Positions 5,563 to 7,967 of a stretch of 7,967 nucleotides of DNA are shown one piece after another. The notes under the pieces are model-generated. The model did no database searches, was not told where the DNA came from, and saw only the letters and a program-made list of their open reading frames with translations. Position numbers and translations under genes: made by a program. This DNA is from Ruminococcaceae bacterium UBA7135 (GTDB lineage: Bacteria > Bacillota > Clostridia > Oscillospirales > Ruminococcaceae), in assembly GCA_002492075.1 (NCBI GenBank), contig DKXD01000126.1:11909-19875 (forward strand), written 5' to 3'. Position 1 is the first letter of the stretch. Every line of letters starts with the position of its first letter.

Positions 5563-5735
5563 ATTTCTTTACGGTCAAGAGATAGGATTAATTGTCCGAA
5601 TACTTCCCCCGCGACTTTTCACGATTATAAGACTTTACAGGCTTTTTACGGGACGGATTATTCGGTTTGTCTATCGCTTGTCTGCCATTGGTCAAAATAT
5701 TTTACTTTTTCAGTCTATAGAAAGGATGTGATTTT

Positions 5736-6353
5736 ATGGAGGATTTCGTAAGTTGGGGGTATGCTCGTGTAAGCAGTGTATCGCAGAATTTAGACCGTCA
5801 GCTTGAACAGTTCAGAGCCTACGGTATTGATGAGCGGCACATTAAGACGGAGAAATTATCGGGTAAGGACTTTGAACGCCCCGAATTCCTATCATTAGTG
5901 GGTACAGATGCGGTTGCTCCCTCAATGAGAGCGGGTGATAGCTTGGTGGTCTGCTCTCTCGACCGTCTTGGTCGTAATTATGCCGAGATACAGCGGTGGT
6001 GGAAGTACATCACGCAGGATTTGAAGTGCAGCATTGTGGTTCTGGATATGCCTGTTTTGAACACACAGGGAGAGGGTAACTTGGACAAGAATTTCGTTGC
6101 CGATCTGGTGCTGCAAATCTTATCTTACGTTGCGGAGAAGGAGCGTCTGGCTATCCGAGAAAGACAGCGGCAAGGCATTGAAGCGGCACAGGCTAAGGGC
6201 GTGAAATTCGGCAGACCGCCTATTCAAAAGCCAGAGGGCTTTGACGAGGTAGCGGCAAAATGGCGCAGCGGTGAGATTACCGCGACCGCTGCAAGGCGTT
6301 CTTTGGGGTTATCGAAGTATAGCTTTTATAAACTGATTAAGGAGGAAAATTAG
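5736..6353 (+). CDS. Serine recombinase, resolvase/invertase type
   Basis: A 205-aa protein. The catalytic domain (1-140) has the nucleophile Ser13 in GYARVSS, then SQNLDRQ, and the active-site arginines Arg77 and Arg80 in SLDRLGRN. The long dimer-interface E helix follows (about 120-148; EKERLAIRERQRQ), then a GVKFGRPP linker and a C-terminal helix-turn-helix (about 168-203; ITATAARRSLGLSKYSFYKL). This is the small resolvase/invertase layout, not the large integrase type. Such enzymes resolve cointegrates or invert DNA at sites usually near their own gene, by a phosphoserine intermediate. AAAGGA (5721-5726) lies 9 nt before ATG 5736. The 97-aa gene behind starts two bases after its stop. The dyad at 6963-7044 is one candidate target; no inverted invertase-type sites were recognised. 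Confidence 0.96.
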   Translation: MEDFVSWGYARVSSVSQNLDRQLEQFRAYGIDERHIKTEKLSGKDFERPEFLSLVGTDAVAPSMRAGDSLVVCSLDRLGRNYAEIQRWWKYITQDLKCSIVVLDMPVLNTQGEGNLDKNFVADLVLQILSYVAEKERLAIRERQRQGIEAAQAKGVKFGRPPIQKPEGFDEVAAKWRSGEITATAARRSLGLSKYSFYKLIKEEN

Positions 6354-6354
6354 T

Positions 6355-6648
6355 ATGTTTCACTTCATGGGTATTCAATTCGGGAACTGCGATTACAAGC
6401 TCCAGCAGATCATTCCCGATACGGACGGAAAGCCCGTTCAGAAAACGAGCGACATTCTGTTCTGGGTGGTAGCGGATGTCGGGAATGGGATTTTGTATAT
6501 CCCCGTTTCCAAGCTCGATATCGAGATGAACAAGACCGTTGTTCCCTCGCAGCTTCTGGCTTGTTATAGCGACCGCACTCGCACTTTGTTGAAGAAGACC
6601 TCACGTGGCATCATAGCTATTCCATGTGGCTGTTTATTGCAGCGTTGA
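6355..6648 (+). CDS. Hypothetical protein, coupled to the serine recombinase
   Basis: A 97-aa protein not recognised as a known family. It begins MFHFMGIQFGNCDYKLQQII and is predicted soluble, with alternating strands (ILFWVVADVGNGILYIPVSKLDIEM) and a basic stretch at 73-84 (SDRTRTLLKKTSR), but no signal peptide or membrane segment. AAGGAGG (6339-6345), inside the recombinase coding end, is 9 nt before ATG 6355, and the start lies two bases after the recombinase stop, so the pair is probably cotranslated. The last residues (CGCLLQR) look less protein-like than the rest, so the reading frame may have been shortened or altered near 6610. It may help the recombinase or simply travel with it; no function can be assigned. 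Confidence 0.75.
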   Translation: MFHFMGIQFGNCDYKLQQIIPDTDGKPVQKTSDILFWVVADVGNGILYIPVSKLDIEMNKTVVPSQLLACYSDRTRTLLKKTSRGIIAIPCGCLLQR

Positions 6649-6717
6649 TTTTGGAGAAATTTGCCGTACAATTTGAGGCGGATTTTTCTTAATTCACCAT
6701 ACATTTATATTTTTAAG

Positions 6718-6742
6718 CCGCCTGTCGTGATTTGACAGGCGG
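6718..6742 (+). terminator. Hairpin, weak intrinsic terminator
   Basis: A perfect 9-bp GC-rich stem CCGCCTGTC (6718-6726) / GACAGGCGG (6734-6742) with a 7-nt loop is followed by a poor T-run (TAATTATTT). It lies 70 nt after the stop of the recombinase-linked gene and probably ends that transcript, perhaps incompletely. Confidence 0.55.
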
Positions 6743-6749
6743 TAATTAT

Positions 6750-6917
6750 TTGTGCTTCAGAGAATTTGATAAGCGGTTTTGTGGCTTTAGTAAGCTGCTT
6801 TCCGTGCTTAGTCAGCGATTTTCCGAGTTAAGGGAGCGATTTTTTAACTTTGCTCACCGTTTTTCTTGCAAGGCTGACCTGTTTTTCCTTATTACAGAGC
6901 CGTTTGTGCGGTCGTGT
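6750..6917 (+). repeat. Degenerate tandem repeat, eight units of 21 bp
   Basis: Seven contiguous 21-bp blocks begin at 6771, 6792, 6813, 6834, 6855, 6876 and 6897, mostly with the shape nAGCgnTTTTnngnnTT. A weaker block lies at 6750-6770. Translated in the plus frame each block is a heptad with Phe/Leu at position 3 and usually Phe/Leu at position 6 (LCFREFD, KRFCGFS, KLLSVLS, QRFSELR, ERFFNFA), the a/d spacing of a coiled coil. The minus strand also gives Lys/Leu heptads (KSLTKHG, KQLTKAT) but is broken by a stop. It may be the relic of a coiled-coil gene on either strand, or a repeat acting as DNA or RNA. Confidence 0.6.
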
Positions 6918-6962
6918 TGAGAGAAAACTTTCAAGATGTTTCATTTGGTATCCGAATAGGAT

Positions 6963-7044
6963 TTTTGCGGCTTAACAGTCCGACTTAACAATAACATTTC
7001 GGAATTTGTTTTGTTAAGAGTTTTGGCGCAGATTTCCCGCAAAA
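6963..7044. repeat. Nested inverted repeats upstream of the 213-aa gene
   Basis: CTTAACAA (6984-6991) pairs with TTGTTAAG (7011-7018). Outside it TTTTGCGG (6963-6970) pairs with CCGCAAAA (7037-7044). Both pairs are perfect 8-mers and share nearly the same centre (about 7001-7003). An extra CTTAACA direct copy lies at 6971-6977. The layout fits a protein-binding site such as a recombinase, operator or origin site, better than a terminator, since the arms are far apart. Confidence 0.5.
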
Positions 7045-7119
7045 CCGCCGCCTGCTCCCGAAAAATTGTAGCGTGACGTACATTTTATTAACAAACGGCT
7101 TTATGAAGGGGGTTTGATT

Positions 7120-7761
7120 ATGATTATCAAAGACTTGAAGGATTGCGGCAATAAAACACAGCACAGGCTCAGAGAGCTTGAAGCGGCAGGCGTTTCCGAC
7201 ACAGCGGAGATAGATTTTTTGCGGCGAAAGGCGGCGGCTCTGCGTGAGCTTCAGCGTTATGTTCAATTCGGCGATTGGACACGCAAGGCTTCTCGTGAAA
7301 AATATCTCGCTCTTTTTAGCAGCAAGTTTGACTATGAGCTGACAGCGGAACGCTTCAACACCACACGGGAGTGCCTTCATGTATTCGCCGCACGGCAGAA
7401 CAAGCGTCTTGAGCGCACTATCGGCGGGGCTTTGCGGTTGATAGAACAAGACAGGATCGAAGAGGGACTTGATTGCTTCTATGTCGCAACAGGCGAATTT
7501 TCAGAGGGAGAGTTCGATTACAGAGTATACGAGCTGCTGCCCAAGACCTCACAGAAAGACAGCTTTTTGGTGTCAGAGTGCAGCGAGGAGGTCAATATTC
7601 TGCGTTCGTTGATGAAGTCAAATATCCACAAACGGCTTAACGGCGCAGATTTGGACAAGCTGTCCTATCTTGTGTTCCTGCTGAACACCAAAGAAGAAGC
7701 ATTTCGGCAGCAGAGGACGGAGTTGATAGGCGAGTTGCGGAAGAAAGACAGCGGAACATAG
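7120..7761 (+). CDS. Hypothetical alpha-helical protein with a possible helix-turn-helix
   Basis: A 213-aa, highly charged protein that I do not recognise. Residues 1-47 look helical (KTQHRLRELEAA and LRRKAAALRELQRY). Residues 69-100 (YELTAERFNTTRECLH, then RQNKRLERTIG) resemble a helix-turn-helix like sigma region 4 and suggest DNA binding. Residues 104-125 are Glu-rich, and the C-terminus (178-209) forms another charged helix. There is no signal peptide or membrane segment. ATG 7120 has AAGGGGG (7106-7112) 7 nt upstream, better placed than the TTG at 7114. The gene stands between the dyad at 6963-7044 and the motif cluster at 7768-7874, so an element-encoded regulator or replication-linked protein that binds these sites is a guess worth testing. 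Confidence 0.8.
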   Translation: MIIKDLKDCGNKTQHRLRELEAAGVSDTAEIDFLRRKAAALRELQRYVQFGDWTRKASREKYLALFSSKFDYELTAERFNTTRECLHVFAARQNKRLERTIGGALRLIEQDRIEEGLDCFYVATGEFSEGEFDYRVYELLPKTSQKDSFLVSECSEEVNILRSLMKSNIHKRLNGADLDKLSYLVFLLNTKEEAFRQQRTELIGELRKKDSGT

Positions 7762-7767
7762 CACATA

Positions 7768-7874
7768 GCGGGTATTCCGCTCCCATAGCACAACTTTAGC
7801 GGGTTTTCGGCTATGGGTATTCGGCATAGAGTTTCAATTAAATTGCGGATATTTCGCTTAACAGCGCGGATTTC
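7768..7874. repeat. Cluster of five GCGG-type imperfect palindromic motifs
   Basis: GCGGGTATTCCGC (7768-7780), GCGGGTTTTCGGC (7799-7811), ATGGGTATTCGGC (7813-7825), GCGGATATTTCGC (7845-7857) and a partial GCGGATTTC (7866-7874) are variants of one dyad-like motif. CCCATAGC (7782-7789) also pairs with GCTATGGG (7810-7817). The spacing is uneven (31, 14, 32 and 21 bp). It looks like a multi-site protein-binding region rather than a CRISPR; no gene covers it. Confidence 0.45.
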
Positions 7875-7930
7875 AAAGCCCACTGTCCCATAGTTGCGCT
7901 TTGAATATACATATTATAAAAAGACAGTTT

Positions 7931-7963
7931 TAGGGGAGCTTGAAGAAGCCCCCCTATTTTACT
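7931..7963 (+). terminator. Intrinsic terminator at the right edge
   Basis: TAGGGG-A-GCTT (7931-7941) pairs with AAGC-C-CCCCTA (7946-7956) with one A-C mismatch and a GAAG loop, followed by TTTTACTT. It is 170 bp after the stop of the 213-aa gene, so that transcript probably carries the repeat cluster in its 3' region. Confidence 0.8.
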
Positions 7964-7967
7964 TATA

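Larger units (their letters stand above)
6649..7119. other. 470-bp gap between genes with repeats but no convincing gene
   Basis: It contains a hairpin (6718-6742), eight degenerate 21-bp units (6750-6917), a nested inverted repeat (6963-7044) and the AAGGGGG ribosome-binding site of the next gene (7106-7112). A 62-codon open frame ends at 6920 but has only an AGGCGG (6737-6742) before a TTG at 6750 as a start signal. No consensus promoter was found for the gene at 7120. Confidence 0.6.

Noticed and set aside
5588..5701. Minus-strand frame of about 37 codons rich in Lys, Arg, Asn and Pro (ends GKYSDN)
   Set aside because: The composition is protein-like, as in a disordered tail, but it has no start signal or upstream continuation. 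It may be a gene relic and is too short to call.
5459..5731. 90-codon plus-strand frame between cyclotransferase and recombinase genes
   Set aside because: It starts inside the cyclotransferase gene, runs through a strong terminator and has no ribosome-binding site.
6985..7449. 154-codon minus-strand frame
   Set aside because: It is antisense to the well-initiated gene at 7120 and crosses the nested dyad; no ribosome-binding site.
6750..7874. CRISPR array
   Set aside because: The 21-bp units are contiguous without spacers and diverge strongly, and the GCGG motifs are short and unevenly spaced. No cas genes are present.

Overview
The window looks like chromosome of a gut-type Clostridia (Bacillota; Oscillospiraceae or Lachnospiraceae-like). 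The evidence is strong Shine-Dalgarno sites, sigma-A promoters with TGGTATAAT-type -10 boxes, short intrinsic terminators, a MetA of the acetyl-CoA-using Firmicutes type, an ISAs1-family remnant and a tRNA-linked integrase. The exact genus cannot be read from the sequence.

The left part (1-1937) is ordinary chromosome. It holds the tail of an unidentified gene overlapping a small YcxB-like membrane protein gene (78-731), then an intergenic stretch with two hairpins. Next is metA (927-1847, minus strand), a homoserine O-acyltransferase whose Glu111 predicts acetyl-CoA use. Its consensus promoter lies at 1909-1937 and leaves only about 55 nt of leader.

At 1957-2414 lies a 458-bp internally deleted ISAs1-family element. 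It has 22-bp terminal inverted repeats (one mismatch) and keeps only the two ends of its transposase, joined out of frame. Just beyond it a consensus promoter drives a tRNA-Gln(CUG) gene with encoded CCA and a strong terminator.

Right of the tRNA begins what looks like an integrated element, because a tyrosine recombinase gene (2729-3862, minus) ends 77 bp from the tRNA 3' end, the usual arrangement at an attachment site. No second copy of the tRNA end is visible, so the far boundary is outside the window. The cargo, all on the plus strand, is: a putative amidoligase (4095-4973); a gamma-glutamylcyclotransferase-like gene (5056-5502) behind two competing hairpins and followed by a terminator; a serine recombinase (5736-6353) with a tightly linked unknown 97-aa gene (6355-6648); a 470-bp gap with a degenerate 21-bp tandem repeat and a nested dyad; an unknown 213-aa alpha-helical gene (7120-7761); and a repeat cluster before a final terminator.

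The most interesting unit is the amidoligase/cyclotransferase pair. From the families, one enzyme would form an amide bond to a carboxylate and the other would release a gamma-glutamyl group as 5-oxoproline. The pairing on mobile DNA is a known theme, but substrate and purpose are unknown. The least explained sequences are the eight 21-bp units at 6750-6917, the nested inverted repeats at 6963-7044 and the GCGG-N5-CGC motifs at 7768-7874.
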